Below are positions 16,566-26,080 of a stretch of 64,000 nt of DNA, one piece after another. Below the pieces are notes generated by a model that saw only the letters and a program-made list of their open reading frames with translations, was not told where the DNA came from and did not search any database. A program made the translations under genes and the position numbers. The DNA lies in the NCBI GenBank assembly GCA_021161465.1, contig JAGHAM010000003.1, positions 1 through 64,000 of the forward strand, in the 5' to 3' direction. How positions within the stretch are numbered: the stretch's first letter is position 1; every line of letters begins with the position of its first letter. Source of the DNA: Candidatus Iainarchaeum sp. GTDB taxonomy: Archaea; B1Sed10-29; WALL01; JAGHAM01.

Positions 16566-19432
16566 TTTATTCTCTCCAGGGCTTTTTGGAATTTGGTTTT
16601 CTTTCTCCTTCTAAATGTCACCACTGCAGCAACTGTTACTGCACCAAAAGCGGAGAGCATAGCAGCGTCTGTATAGTTGAACATCATAGCTTCCTCAGTT
16701 GTTGGCTCTGGTAGCTGCTGTTCTTTAGCGTATCTAGAGTATGCGATTGCCCTGTTGAAAAATCCTTGGTTGTACTCACTCCTGGCTTTAGCCAACCATT
16801 TGGTGTTCCCTTGCTTGCCAGCTTCTACCTCTCTTTTTGCGTCGTGCATGAGGTTGTTCCAGATTTCAGAAAGCTCTACTTCCAGTGAGCTAAGCTCTCC
16901 ATGGGTTTCAGCTTTTTCAGCCAGGCGCCTATAGTAGGAGACATCTTTTTCAGTGTATTCAAAAGGCACTGTTATGTTTACTTCAACGTTGGTATCAGCA
17001 GCCTTCTCCATAGCGCCAATGAGTTGGTTAATCCTGGTGTAGTCTAAGGTTCTGTCAGATACCTGCCCATCCTGTGCCTCCTCTACCAATGGGTGTCTCT
17101 CTTGTCTGGAACTCTCATCAATGCCTGTTGCAATTTGCCATGAGTTGTTTGCAATGCCTTTGGCTGTAACCTCTCCAACAGGTTTGTTGTTATCAAGCAG
17201 ATAGACAGTGAGCGTCCGCTTTCCTTTTTTCAGATAGTATAGCTCTATACTTTTGTTTAGGACTTTTCCTTCACTTGAGTTTATAATTTTGCTTGTGAAG
17301 CTCACAGTTGCATTTGGCAAGTCAGTGAGTGCGTTTAGTTCTATTTTTTCTGAGAAAATTTGGTAGTTACCCATTGTTTCAGATAGTTCTTTTCCTAGCT
17401 TTCTACATTCAAGTGGTCTGGTTCTTGCAGTTATGTGTATCTCAGTTGAGTTCTCAGCGGGTATCTCTGGGATAATCACACTTAGTTTCCCCCCATCGTA
17501 ACTAATATTTGAGCCAGCTAGGGTAGGAATGGCATCCAGCTCAACTGTAGACTTTCTGCTTTCTTCAGGGAATGGGTTCTCTGCTTTTACTGCTATGGTT
17601 GTGGCAACCCACCTGTTGCATTCTGGGCTCTCGTGAAAGCGGTAACTTATCCCGACAAAGGATGCTGGCAGTTTTTGCATTCTCATGCTGTAATGCTTTT
17701 GCATCTCCGAGAGCCGCCCTATATTATCTGCTATGCCTGCTGGAAGCTGTGAGTACCTGTCATCAGGGAACAAGCTTCTGGTTTCAGGCAGGTTATAATA
17801 TTTTATATTTGCCTTCTCGATTATATCCTCGCGCAACTGTATGGCTTTTTCGTTAATTTCTACTAGCTCTGGCAACAACTCCCCAACAGGGAGCTGCCTT
17901 GCGCTGTCGAACCTGCTTACCAGAAGCTTGAAAGTGCTCTCCTCAACCGAAACATTAAGGTCATTTCGTGCTTTCTCTATAAGCACCTCAAGCTCATCAA
18001 GAACGCGCCTCGTGTCGTCGATAGGTGTTTCGCTTTTTGCAAGTTCGTAATCTTTTATCCCGTTTATGTAGTATCCTAGCGATTCTATCAATGGTTTTGA
18101 GTCTCCCTCTTTGCAGTGGCTTTTTATCTTTGCGTTTATCATGCGGCTTACCCAGCTGTTGCTATCTAAGCTTGAGTTCCAGCAGCGTTCTCTTGCAGTA
18201 GCTTTCAGGTCATTAAGCTCTAATTTTAGCTGTTGTAGTGTTGCTGATGCACGTCGCGCTTCTGCGTAGGCAGACTGGATATTCTCTGTTGCAAGGGCTA
18301 GATAGTTATCCATATGGCTCTCGTCTTTCAGAAGCGTTGCATTCTCCTCCCGCAGTTCTGCTTTCCTGAGTTCGCTGAGGGCGTACCAGAAATCACTGAG
18401 GACTTTTTCCTTCCCAAAGAACCCAAGCTCATCGCGTGAAACGTGTTTGAGCCCGTCAAGTCCCTCTTCAAGCTTGCTTGCTGTGTCTTCTTCTTTCTGC
18501 GTCTTCGCTAGCCACTCACTGTAGTACTCATCCATGGAGTTTATAGCATCAACCAACCCCTGCTTGAACTCAAGCATTTCCTTTATCCCGGTCTTACCCT
18601 TATAGCCAACCAGCTTGTTATAGGGCTCGTGAAAGCTCATAGGGCTTTCTATGACTGCCTTCAAGTGTATTCCCAGCAGCCTTTGTAGTGCGTTTCCCTC
18701 TTCAGGTATTGCCCAAGCAACACGCGCTTTGCCGTGCAGTAGCCTCTCATTAATGCCAGAGTAAAACAGCATAGCATCGTAGAATTTCTTAAGCCGTTTT
18801 TTCTCCTTAAGCTCGACAGCGGCGTTGTAGTATGTCCTGTAAGCTGGACCATGGTAGTAAAATTCGTTGGCACCTCTGTGTTCTAGTTCCCTTAGGTCAC
18901 CCATGGCAAGTTCATTCAGGGCTTGCCCCGCACTTGCTGCTTCCTTGTTCCCTTGGGTTATATGTTTAATCATCCTGTTGGTTAACTGTATGCAGGAATC
19001 CGCTTTCTCGATGAATGGACAGACCCTCTCAGCTGCTGCTCTTTCTTCCTTGGCCAGCTTTATGTATTGCCAGGCCCTGAGTACGTCATCTTGGACTTCT
19101 GGCAAGTTTCCAGAATACCCTGAAAAATATTCCTTTACGTTGGTTTCTGGGTTTGCAGGCTCCTCATATCTCCACAGAGAATGGCTATCAAGCAGCGCGC
19201 GTGCCTCTGCGACATCTGTAATCAGGACAAGGCCTTCCATGAATTTTATGGCTGCGCTGAATACATCCTTCCCATCGTTTGCTATTGACTTTACTTCCTT
19301 CATCTCGCCAGATATGTCTATCCCAGTTGCAGCGACCTGGCCAAGAAGGACAATCAAGACCAGAAATAAAAAAATCTGGTTCACACTAACTACTTTATAC
19401 TCTATCTTCTCTCTCCCCATTTTTCTCCCCAA
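16562..19432 (-). CDS. Large (956 aa) secreted, C-terminally membrane-anchored helical protein of unknown function
   Basis: N-terminal hydrophobic signal; long helical segments; C-terminal TM plus RRRKKTKFQKALERIN stop-transfer. Confidence 0.75.
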   Translation of the reverse strand: MGRKMGREKIEYKVVSVNQIFLFLVLIVLLGQVAATGIDISGEMKEVKSIANDGKDVFSAAIKFMEGLVLITDVAEARALLDSHSLWRYEEPANPETNVKEYFSGYSGNLPEVQDDVLRAWQYIKLAKEERAAAERVCPFIEKADSCIQLTNRMIKHITQGNKEAASAGQALNELAMGDLRELEHRGANEFYYHGPAYRTYYNAAVELKEKKRLKKFYDAMLFYSGINERLLHGKARVAWAIPEEGNALQRLLGIHLKAVIESPMSFHEPYNKLVGYKGKTGIKEMLEFKQGLVDAINSMDEYYSEWLAKTQKEEDTASKLEEGLDGLKHVSRDELGFFGKEKVLSDFWYALSELRKAELREENATLLKDESHMDNYLALATENIQSAYAEARRASATLQQLKLELNDLKATARERCWNSSLDSNSWVSRMINAKIKSHCKEGDSKPLIESLGYYINGIKDYELAKSETPIDDTRRVLDELEVLIEKARNDLNVSVEESTFKLLVSRFDSARQLPVGELLPELVEINEKAIQLREDIIEKANIKYYNLPETRSLFPDDRYSQLPAGIADNIGRLSEMQKHYSMRMQKLPASFVGISYRFHESPECNRWVATTIAVKAENPFPEESRKSTVELDAIPTLAGSNISYDGGKLSVIIPEIPAENSTEIHITARTRPLECRKLGKELSETMGNYQIFSEKIELNALTDLPNATVSFTSKIINSSEGKVLNKSIELYYLKKGKRTLTVYLLDNNKPVGEVTAKGIANNSWQIATGIDESSRQERHPLVEEAQDGQVSDRTLDYTRINQLIGAMEKAADTNVEVNITVPFEYTEKDVSYYRRLAEKAETHGELSSLEVELSEIWNNLMHDAKREVEAGKQGNTKWLAKARSEYNQGFFNRAIAYSRYAKEQQLPEPTTEEAMMFNYTDAAMLSAFGAVTVAAVVTFRRRKKTKFQKALERIN

Positions 19433-19482
19433 GATTATTTTATGGATTATCCTTTTTAAGACTTTTCTAAAGGGAGGGATTC

Positions 19483-20406
19483 TTACTCAGTTTCTATCTT
19501 TATGCCTCCAACCACATCAGCAAACGCATTGTATAGGAAAGAAACAATCGCTATAATTATAGACATAATGATAGGGTACCCTATGGCCACTATAACACTA
19601 AATATTATTCCAAATAGTATGGAACCACCTGCCAGAGATGAACCAACCAGAGGCATATAGGCAAACATACCACCCATAGCAACAGCCATTACTAAGAATA
19701 ACACACCGGCGCATATACCAAATATTAACCCAATTATAAAGAATATTTTTGTTGTGGGTATTATCCCAATACGCTTTATCTCTCCCTTTAGGTCGGAGGT
19801 GTTTGTCTCAATTTTAATGCCGCCTATCTTGGAAGCTAAAAACGAATATATTGGTGCAATGATCAATCCAAATGTGAACCCAGGGCCCGTTCCTGCAATG
19901 ATACCATAGACTAGGAGCATGGCCCACATAATAATCAGATACATGAACCCCATAGCCCCGCCGAGTGCTACAAAACCACCAATAGGAATGAAAGATGTAA
20001 GAGCTGCCATACCAACAATCATAAACACAGAGTAGATGATTCCAAGACTGACTGCTGCAATGATACCATATATTAATCCATAGGTTGCTGAGAAGTCAGC
20101 AAGGAATAAAGCCTCAATTTTTTTAATCTCCCCGTTATCAACTTCTATCCCACCAATCCGCTTTGCAACGAAATTATATGAGACGGCAGTGACAACGCCA
20201 CTGACAGCACCAGAAAGGACACCAATTACTACATAGATGACCAAAATCAAGAGACCACCAATCAGAGCACCCACTATTTGCCCTCTCAGAGCGCCACTGA
20301 TAAACACAAGCAAGAATACGAGCAATCCCACAATCAACCCAAGTGTTGTTCCCAACAAGGTAAACATTTTTGTATTTGATGGGATGCCCACTTGTTTTAT
20401 CTGCAT
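19483..20406 (-). CDS. Multi-TM protein with internal triplication
   Basis: Recurring YNFVAKRIGGIEVDNGEIKKI / YSFLASKIGGIKIETNTSDLKGEIKRI / YNAFADVVGGIKIETE. ATG at 20406 (MQIKQVG) preferred to 20610. Confidence 0.65.
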   Translation of the reverse strand: MQIKQVGIPSNTKMFTLLGTTLGLIVGLLVFLLVFISGALRGQIVGALIGGLLILVIYVVIGVLSGAVSGVVTAVSYNFVAKRIGGIEVDNGEIKKIEALFLADFSATYGLIYGIIAAVSLGIIYSVFMIVGMAALTSFIPIGGFVALGGAMGFMYLIIMWAMLLVYGIIAGTGPGFTFGLIIAPIYSFLASKIGGIKIETNTSDLKGEIKRIGIIPTTKIFFIIGLIFGICAGVLFLVMAVAMGGMFAYMPLVGSSLAGGSILFGIIFSVIVAIGYPIIMSIIIAIVSFLYNAFADVVGGIKIETE

Positions 20407-20515
20407 TTCAATCGCCACTAACCATAAATGGAATCTATATTTATATCTTTTGGTTATTGGAGGAATTTTATGAAATGTTAAATAGTTCCATGTGCATAGA
20501 ATACAGGGGATTCGT

Positions 20516-21427
20516 ATGAAACTCGTGCTTTGTGTTCCTAATTTTAGTGAGGGAAGGAGCCAGGATATAATCAATGCAATTCGCGCTGAGATAGAGAAGG
20601 TCCCTAACACAAAAGTGATTTACTGTAAGGCTGATTCCGACCATAACAGGCTTGACTTAGCTTTTGTTGCCCCAATAAAAGAAGCTAAAGAGGCCGCTTT
20701 TAGAGCAACGAGAAAGGCGGCTGGTTTGATAGATATGGACAAACACAAGGGGGAGCATCCACGCATGGGAGCAACAGATGTCATACCTTTTGTGCCTATG
20801 GGCAACACAACTATGGAAGAGTGTGTCGAGGCTGCAAGGGGTCTAGGCAAGCGCATAGGCGAGGAATTGAAAATACCTGTTTATCTCTACGAGGAGGCAG
20901 CAACAAGGCCAGACAGGAAAAATCTAGCAGATGTCAGAAGAGGCGAGTATGAGGGATTGAAGGAAGAAGTTGGAAAAAACCCTGATAGGAAACCTGACTT
21001 CGGGCCCGAAAAGCTTGGCAAGGCTGGAGCTACTGCAGTTGGCGCGAGGATGCCATTGATTGCATTCAACGTCAACCTGGGAACCAGCGACTTAACTGTC
21101 GCCAAAAAGATAGCCAGGGCAGTTCGACACTCCAGTGGCGGGCTTCGGTATGTCAAGGCAATGGGTTTTGAGCTGAAGGAAAGAGGAATAGTCCAAGTTT
21201 CGATGAACCTCACTAACTATAAGAAGACACCAATATTTAGAGTCTTCGAGCTAGTCCGGCGCGAGGCGAAACGCTATGGCATCCCAGTTATCGGGAGCGA
21301 GATAGTTGGCGTGGTTCCTATGGACGCGCTTGTTAGTTGTGCTGATTTTTATTTGCAGTTAGAGAAGTTTAAGAAAGACCAAATACTTGAGAATAAGCTT
21401 TGGGGTGAGAAAAATGAAGGTAGTTGA
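20516..21427 (+). CDS. ftcD: Glutamate formiminotransferase
   Basis: MKLVLCVPNFSEGRSQDIINAI...DHNRLDLAFVAP...HPRMGATDVIPFVP. Confidence 0.95.
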   Translation: MKLVLCVPNFSEGRSQDIINAIRAEIEKVPNTKVIYCKADSDHNRLDLAFVAPIKEAKEAAFRATRKAAGLIDMDKHKGEHPRMGATDVIPFVPMGNTTMEECVEAARGLGKRIGEELKIPVYLYEEAATRPDRKNLADVRRGEYEGLKEEVGKNPDRKPDFGPEKLGKAGATAVGARMPLIAFNVNLGTSDLTVAKKIARAVRHSSGGLRYVKAMGFELKERGIVQVSMNLTNYKKTPIFRVFELVRREAKRYGIPVIGSEIVGVVPMDALVSCADFYLQLEKFKKDQILENKLWGEKNEGS

Positions 21428-22031
21428 TTTTCTTGATGAATTGGCATCCTGCCTGCCTACACCAGGTGGTGGTAGTGTTTCCGCTCTTAATGGGGCTTTA
21501 AGCGCCGGGTTAATTGAGATGGTTTGCCGTCTGACAGTCCAGAACAAGCGTTACGCATCAGTTAGGGATGAGATGACGGACATCCTTGAGCGCGCAGAGG
21601 TGCTCAGGGAAAGATTAATTGATTTAGTTGATGATGATGCTGACGCCTTTGATGGCGTTATGGCAGCATTGTCTATGCCAAAAACTACTCCAGAGGAGAA
21701 AGAGAAGAGAAAAGCAACCCTACAGGCAGCATTGAAAGAGGCGACTGAGGTCCCGGTGGAGATAGCTGAGCGATGTCTTGAGCTGATTAAGCTGTCATCG
21801 GTTGTGGCAGAAAAAGGCAACAAGAATGCTATAACAGATGCAGGAGTTGCAGCCCTTGCAGCCAAGGCAGGCCTGGAAGGAGCCATTCTGAATGCCAGGA
21901 TAAATTTAGCTTCAATAAAGGATGCGGATTATCTGAATAAAATGACGGTAAAATACAAAGAGCTGGAAACAGCTGCTGAAGTGCTTGCTAGCAAGACCTT
22001 GGGAATAGTTGATTCTGAGCTTAAAGCGTGA
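21414..22031 (+). CDS. Formimidoyltetrahydrofolate cyclodeaminase family protein
   Basis: FLDELASCLPTPGGGSVSALNGALSAGLIEMVCRLT; KGNKNAITDAGVAALAAKAGLEGAILNARIN. Confidence 0.93.
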   Translation: MKVVDFLDELASCLPTPGGGSVSALNGALSAGLIEMVCRLTVQNKRYASVRDEMTDILERAEVLRERLIDLVDDDADAFDGVMAALSMPKTTPEEKEKRKATLQAALKEATEVPVEIAERCLELIKLSSVVAEKGNKNAITDAGVAALAAKAGLEGAILNARINLASIKDADYLNKMTVKYKELETAAEVLASKTLGIVDSELKA

Positions 22032-22076
22032 GTTGCAAAAACTGTTGTTTGGTTTCCTAACTAATTTATTTAAGTT

Positions 22077-22127
22077 ACGTTAGATAATCAAACAAAAACT
22101 TATATAAATAAGTTTGACGTTAGTTAA
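22077..22127. promoter_or_regulatory. Candidate nrdJ promoter/operator: 20-bp inverted repeat over the TATA box, flanked by ACGTTAG(A/T)TAA direct repeats
   Basis: AAACTTAT-ATAA-ATAAGTTT (22096-22115) contains TTATATAAAT; ACGTTAGATAA at 22077-22087 and ACGTTAGTTAA at 22117-22127, exactly 40 bp apart. Confidence 0.6.
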
Positions 22128-22202
22128 AGCACAATTTATCATTAGAAAATCAAAGTATTATTGCATAGAAGGGTTAAAAAGTAAACTTTTAGGGGGATTT
22201 AG

Positions 22203-24296
22203 ATGGTTATTGAGAAGGTAAAGAAGAGAGACGGACGTGTTGCTGATTTTGAGAAAGTAAGGATAACTAATGCAATCTTCGCAGCGGCTGAGGCAGTTGG
22301 GGGCAAGGATTACAAAGAAGCTGAACGCCTGGCAGATGTTGTTACGGACTTACTAAGCAAGAAATTTAGGAGAACTATACCAACCGTTGAACAGATACAG
22401 GATGTAGTGGAGAAGGTCTTAATAGAGGAGGGCCACGCTAGGACAGCTAAGGCCTATATCCTGTACAGGCAGAAGAGAAAAATACTTAGAGAACTCAAAG
22501 CAGAGCTTCTTGACAAACCTGTTGATGATGTTGACCGTAAGTTGTCAGTTAATGCTTTGAAGGTTTTAGAGAGAAGATATTTGAAGAGAGACAGGAATGG
22601 AAAGGTAGTTGAAACACCAAAACAAATGTTTAGAAGGGTGGCTCATGCAGTCGCCCTTGCAGATACTTTCTACAATGGGGGCATGAAGGATACCGAAAAA
22701 GAATTTTATGAGATGATGACTAAGTTGGACTTTGTTCCGAACTCACCGACTCTGATGAATGCTGGAACAGAGCTTGGTCAGCTTTCTGCATGTTTTGTGC
22801 TTCCTGTTGAGGATTCAATGGAAGGGATATTTGAAACCCTCAAACACACAGCCTTGATACATCAATCAGGCGGTGGAACGGGCTTCAGCTTCTCGAGACT
22901 CAGGCCTTATGGCGATGTTGTAAAAAGTTCAGGCGGCATAGCCTCTGGTCCAGTTTCATTCATGAAAGTGTTTGACGCTGCCACAGACGTTATCAATCAG
23001 GGAGGCAAGAGAAGAGGAGCAAATATGGGAATACTCCGGGTGGACCACCCAGATATAGTGGATTTTATCACAGCGAAAGAGGATACAACGCAACTAACCA
23101 ACTTTAACATATCCGTTGCAGTCACGAACGAGTTCATGGAGGCCTCGCTTAAGAACAAAAACTATAAGCTGGTAAACCCCCACTCGAAGAAAGTTGTTAA
23201 GGAGTTACCTGCGAGAAAAATCTTTGACTTGATAATCACGATGGCGTGGAAGAATGGGGAACCAGGAATAATATTCCTAGACAAGATAAATAAGGATAAC
23301 CCAACTCCATCTATCGGTGAGATAGAGAGCACAAACCCGTGTGGCGAACAGCCATTGCTACCCTATGAGTCGTGTAACTTAGGTTCTGTAAATCTTGGCA
23401 ACATGGTGGAGGATGGTAAGATAAATTGGAAAAAACTGAAGGATACTGTCTGGAAAGCTGTTCATTTCCTTGATAATGTCATAGATGTAAACAATTTCCC
23501 CCTGCCGCAGATAGAGCAGATGACTAAGGGTAATAGGAAAATTGGCCTTGGCATAATGGGGTTTGCCGATATGCTGATTGCGTTGGGCATACCCTATAAC
23601 TCAGAGCAGGGTTTGGAGACAGCCAGGAAGGTTATGAAATTTGTTCAAACAGAGGGCAGGAAAGCCTCGCGACAGTTGGCCAAGGAAAGAGGGCCTTTCC
23701 CGAATTGCAGTAAGAGCGTGTACAAGAAGAACCCAATTAGGAATGCTACCGTTACAACTATAGCTCCAACTGGAACTATAAGTCTAATAGCAGGCGCGTC
23801 CAGTGGTATAGAGCCGTTATTTGCCATATCTTTCATAAGGAACGTGATGGACAACACAGAGCTGCTTGAGGTGCATCCTCTGTTTGAGAAGATAGCCAGG
23901 GATAGGGGTTTTTACTCACCTGCTTTGATGAAGAAAATAGCCCGTGTTGGCTCCATACAAAATCTGAAGGAAATCCCAAGAGACGTTAGGAGGATATTCG
24001 TAACAGCTTTGGATATATCACCAGAGTGGCATGTTAAGATGCAGGCAGCGTTCCAGGAGTACACAGACAATGCTGTATCGAAGACCATCAACTTTCCAAC
24101 TGATGCAACACCTAAGGATGTCGAGAAGGCATATATCCTTGCATATAAGCTTGCCTGCAAGGGTATAACAGTGTACAGGTATGGTAGCAGGAAAGGACAG
24201 GTCCTTAATATAGGCAAGGTTGAGAGGGATGGGGATGTCACAGTAGACGCTGACTTTTCAGGCAAGTTGGGGGAGTGCACGAACTGCAACACTTAG
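22203..24296 (+). CDS. nrdJ: Adenosylcobalamin-dependent (class II) ribonucleoside-diphosphate reductase
   Basis: N-terminal ATP cone; FVPNSPTLMNAGTELGQLSACFVLPV; ESTNPCGEQPLLPYESCNLGSVNLG; C-terminal GECTNCNT. Confidence 0.96.
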   Translation: MVIEKVKKRDGRVADFEKVRITNAIFAAAEAVGGKDYKEAERLADVVTDLLSKKFRRTIPTVEQIQDVVEKVLIEEGHARTAKAYILYRQKRKILRELKAELLDKPVDDVDRKLSVNALKVLERRYLKRDRNGKVVETPKQMFRRVAHAVALADTFYNGGMKDTEKEFYEMMTKLDFVPNSPTLMNAGTELGQLSACFVLPVEDSMEGIFETLKHTALIHQSGGGTGFSFSRLRPYGDVVKSSGGIASGPVSFMKVFDAATDVINQGGKRRGANMGILRVDHPDIVDFITAKEDTTQLTNFNISVAVTNEFMEASLKNKNYKLVNPHSKKVVKELPARKIFDLIITMAWKNGEPGIIFLDKINKDNPTPSIGEIESTNPCGEQPLLPYESCNLGSVNLGNMVEDGKINWKKLKDTVWKAVHFLDNVIDVNNFPLPQIEQMTKGNRKIGLGIMGFADMLIALGIPYNSEQGLETARKVMKFVQTEGRKASRQLAKERGPFPNCSKSVYKKNPIRNATVTTIAPTGTISLIAGASSGIEPLFAISFIRNVMDNTELLEVHPLFEKIARDRGFYSPALMKKIARVGSIQNLKEIPRDVRRIFVTALDISPEWHVKMQAAFQEYTDNAVSKTINFPTDATPKDVEKAYILAYKLACKGITVYRYGSRKGQVLNIGKVERDGDVTVDADFSGKLGECTNCNT

Positions 24297-24304
24297 TGAG
24301 AGAG

Positions 24305-24796
24305 ATGATAATCCTTTATACCGGCAATGGAAAAGGCAAGACCACGGCAGCACTTGGGCTTGCCTTAAGGAATGTTGGGCACGGCAGAAAAGTTGCTTTT
24401 ATCCAGTTCATGAAGCAATCCAAGAGTGGCGAGTCAAAGGTTAGCTTGACTGGTTTCGAGCTGAAGCAGTTTGGTAGGGACAAGCTGCTGACGAGAGACA
24501 CAGTTGAACAGGTTGACAAGGAGCTTGCGAATGAGGCTTTGGACTACGCGCGTTCAGTAAAATGTGACCTGCTGGTGCTTGATGAGGTGAATGTTGCCTT
24601 GTATTTTGGGTTGATAACTCTCGAAGATGTGCTGAAGCTTATAGACGAGAAAGAGCGCGAGGGAGTCCTTGTAGTGCTGACAGGCAGATACGCGCCAGAT
24701 GAGCTGGTTGAGCGCGCTGACATAGTGACGGAGATGAAGGAAGTTAAGCACGCCTTCAATGAAGGCGTTCCCGCACAGGAGGGTGTGGAATGGTGA
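24305..24796 (+). CDS. cobO: Cob(I)yrinic acid a,c-diamide adenosyltransferase (BtuR/CobA type)
   Basis: MIILYTGNGKGKTTAALGLALRNVGHGRKVAFIQFMK...LLVLDEVNVALYFGL. Confidence 0.93.
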   Translation: MIILYTGNGKGKTTAALGLALRNVGHGRKVAFIQFMKQSKSGESKVSLTGFELKQFGRDKLLTRDTVEQVDKELANEALDYARSVKCDLLVLDEVNVALYFGLITLEDVLKLIDEKEREGVLVVLTGRYAPDELVERADIVTEMKEVKHAFNEGVPAQEGVEW

Positions 24797-25242
24797 CAAA
24801 AACTGATAAACTATTGCTGGTTGCGGGAGTTGTTGTGGTTGCCCTAGTAGCCTTTATTCTTGGTGTTTACTACGGTTCTGGGTCTCCTGAGGTTCCTGTA
24901 GGTGTTGCGCGTGCTAACTCAACGGTGCACCTTATGATTGATTATGGTAACGGAACCGTGTCCAGCTACCATTTTACCCTTAAAGGTGCCAACGCAACGA
25001 ACACCAGCGCGTATGCTCTTCTGGTCGCAGCTAGCAGGGAGGATGGGTTCAAGATAGAGCAGGAGAAATATGATTTTGGTTTCCTCGTCACAGGGATAAA
25101 TGGGGTGCATGGCGGGGACAAGCCGAAACACTACTGGCTTTACTGGGTTAATGCTGAATCACCAGACAAGGCCTCGAATGTGTATCTAGTCTCGCCTGGG
25201 GATGTCGTAGAATTCAAATATGGTTATGTTTCATGGTCATAA
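24790..25242 (+). CDS. DUF4430 (transcobalamin-like C-terminal domain) membrane-anchored protein
   Basis: N-terminal TM; TSAYALLVAASREDGFKIEQEKYDFGFLVTGINGVHGGDKPKHYWLYWVN. Confidence 0.85.
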   Translation: MVTKTDKLLLVAGVVVVALVAFILGVYYGSGSPEVPVGVARANSTVHLMIDYGNGTVSSYHFTLKGANATNTSAYALLVAASREDGFKIEQEKYDFGFLVTGINGVHGGDKPKHYWLYWVNAESPDKASNVYLVSPGDVVEFKYGYVSWS

Positions 25243-25822
25243 GGTGATTGTTGTGAGAATTAGAAAGGAGGATTTTTTCATCGGCGTCGTCTTGGTAGCG
25301 ATAGCACTCTTTGGGAGGACTGTATTTCACATAGCTCCTAACGTTGAGTTTGTCACTGCAAGTGCACTCTTAGCCGGTGTCTTCATAAAGTCAAGATACT
25401 ATTGGTTGGTCCCACTCACAACGATGGTCCTGTCAGATGCCATTATAGGAAACACATTGATATTCGTCTTCACGTGGAGCGCATTCCTGCTCCCAGCTTT
25501 CCTTGGCAGGTACATCAAGCAGTGGAAGGAATCGCCATTTAAGCTTATGTTCTCAGCAACCACTGGCGGGGTTTTTTTCTCACTACTATTTTTCCTCTGG
25601 ACAAACTTTGGAGTTTGGCTCCTTGGGTGGTACCCACCAACTCTAGCAGGCCTCCTCCAGTCCTACATAATGGCCTTGCCATTCCTAAGGCTTAATCTCT
25701 TGGGCAACCTTGTGATAGTGCCATCGATGTTCTTGATAGTTCTTTGCACTCGATCGCTTGTCGTGTCCATCGCTAGATCAGTACAGCATACTAGCTGGGT
25801 ATCACCTTTCCTTGCTAAGTAA
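25220..25822 (+). CDS. ECF transporter S-component-like / DUF6580-like membrane protein
   Basis: About 6 TM; FFIGVVLVAIALFGRTVFHIAPNVEFVTASALLAGVFIKSRYYWLVPLTTMVLSDAIIG. An internal start is likely. Confidence 0.7.
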   Translation: MVMFHGHKVIVVRIRKEDFFIGVVLVAIALFGRTVFHIAPNVEFVTASALLAGVFIKSRYYWLVPLTTMVLSDAIIGNTLIFVFTWSAFLLPAFLGRYIKQWKESPFKLMFSATTGGVFFSLLFFLWTNFGVWLLGWYPPTLAGLLQSYIMALPFLRLNLLGNLVIVPSMFLIVLCTRSLVVSIARSVQHTSWVSPFLAK

Positions 25823-25948
25823 TCTCTCTATCCTTTCGAGTCTGGCATCTAATTCCCGTATAGCCTCAAGTATCTCTCTATGAGTAGGTTCAGCTGCTTC
25901 CATCGGCCCAAGAGGCTCGGGAGGTGTATGTCTTGGTGGTAGTGGCAT
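25802..25948 (-). CDS. Unlisted 48-aa ORF with strong Shine-Dalgarno
   Basis: Minus strand AAAGGAGGTGAGAAAAGT-ATG; MPLPPRHTPPEPLGPMEAAEPTHREILEAIRELDARLERIERLLSKER*. Confidence 0.6.
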   Translation of the reverse strand: MPLPPRHTPPEPLGPMEAAEPTHREILEAIRELDARLERIERLLSKER

Positions 25949-25975
25949 ACTTTTCTCACCTCCTTTAATAATCCT

Positions 25976-26000
25976 AACACGTGTTGTGTCAGAATATTCT
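25976..26000. promoter_or_regulatory. Two perfect 10-bp palindromes in divergent intergenic region
   Basis: AACACGTGTT (25976-25985) and AGAATATTCT (25991-26000), between the 48-aa ORF and the ArsR gene. Confidence 0.45.
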
Positions 26001-26080
26001 ATGAAATTCTATACAATTAGATATTTATATACTTTTCGGTAAGTTTTTATATGCATAATCTCATAATTAGATTGAACTAC

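Noticed and set aside
22032-22202. Cobalamin riboswitch in the nrdJ leader
   Set aside because: The leader after the predicted transcription start is only about 75 nt, AT-rich, and lacks a B12-box-like GCCACTG element.
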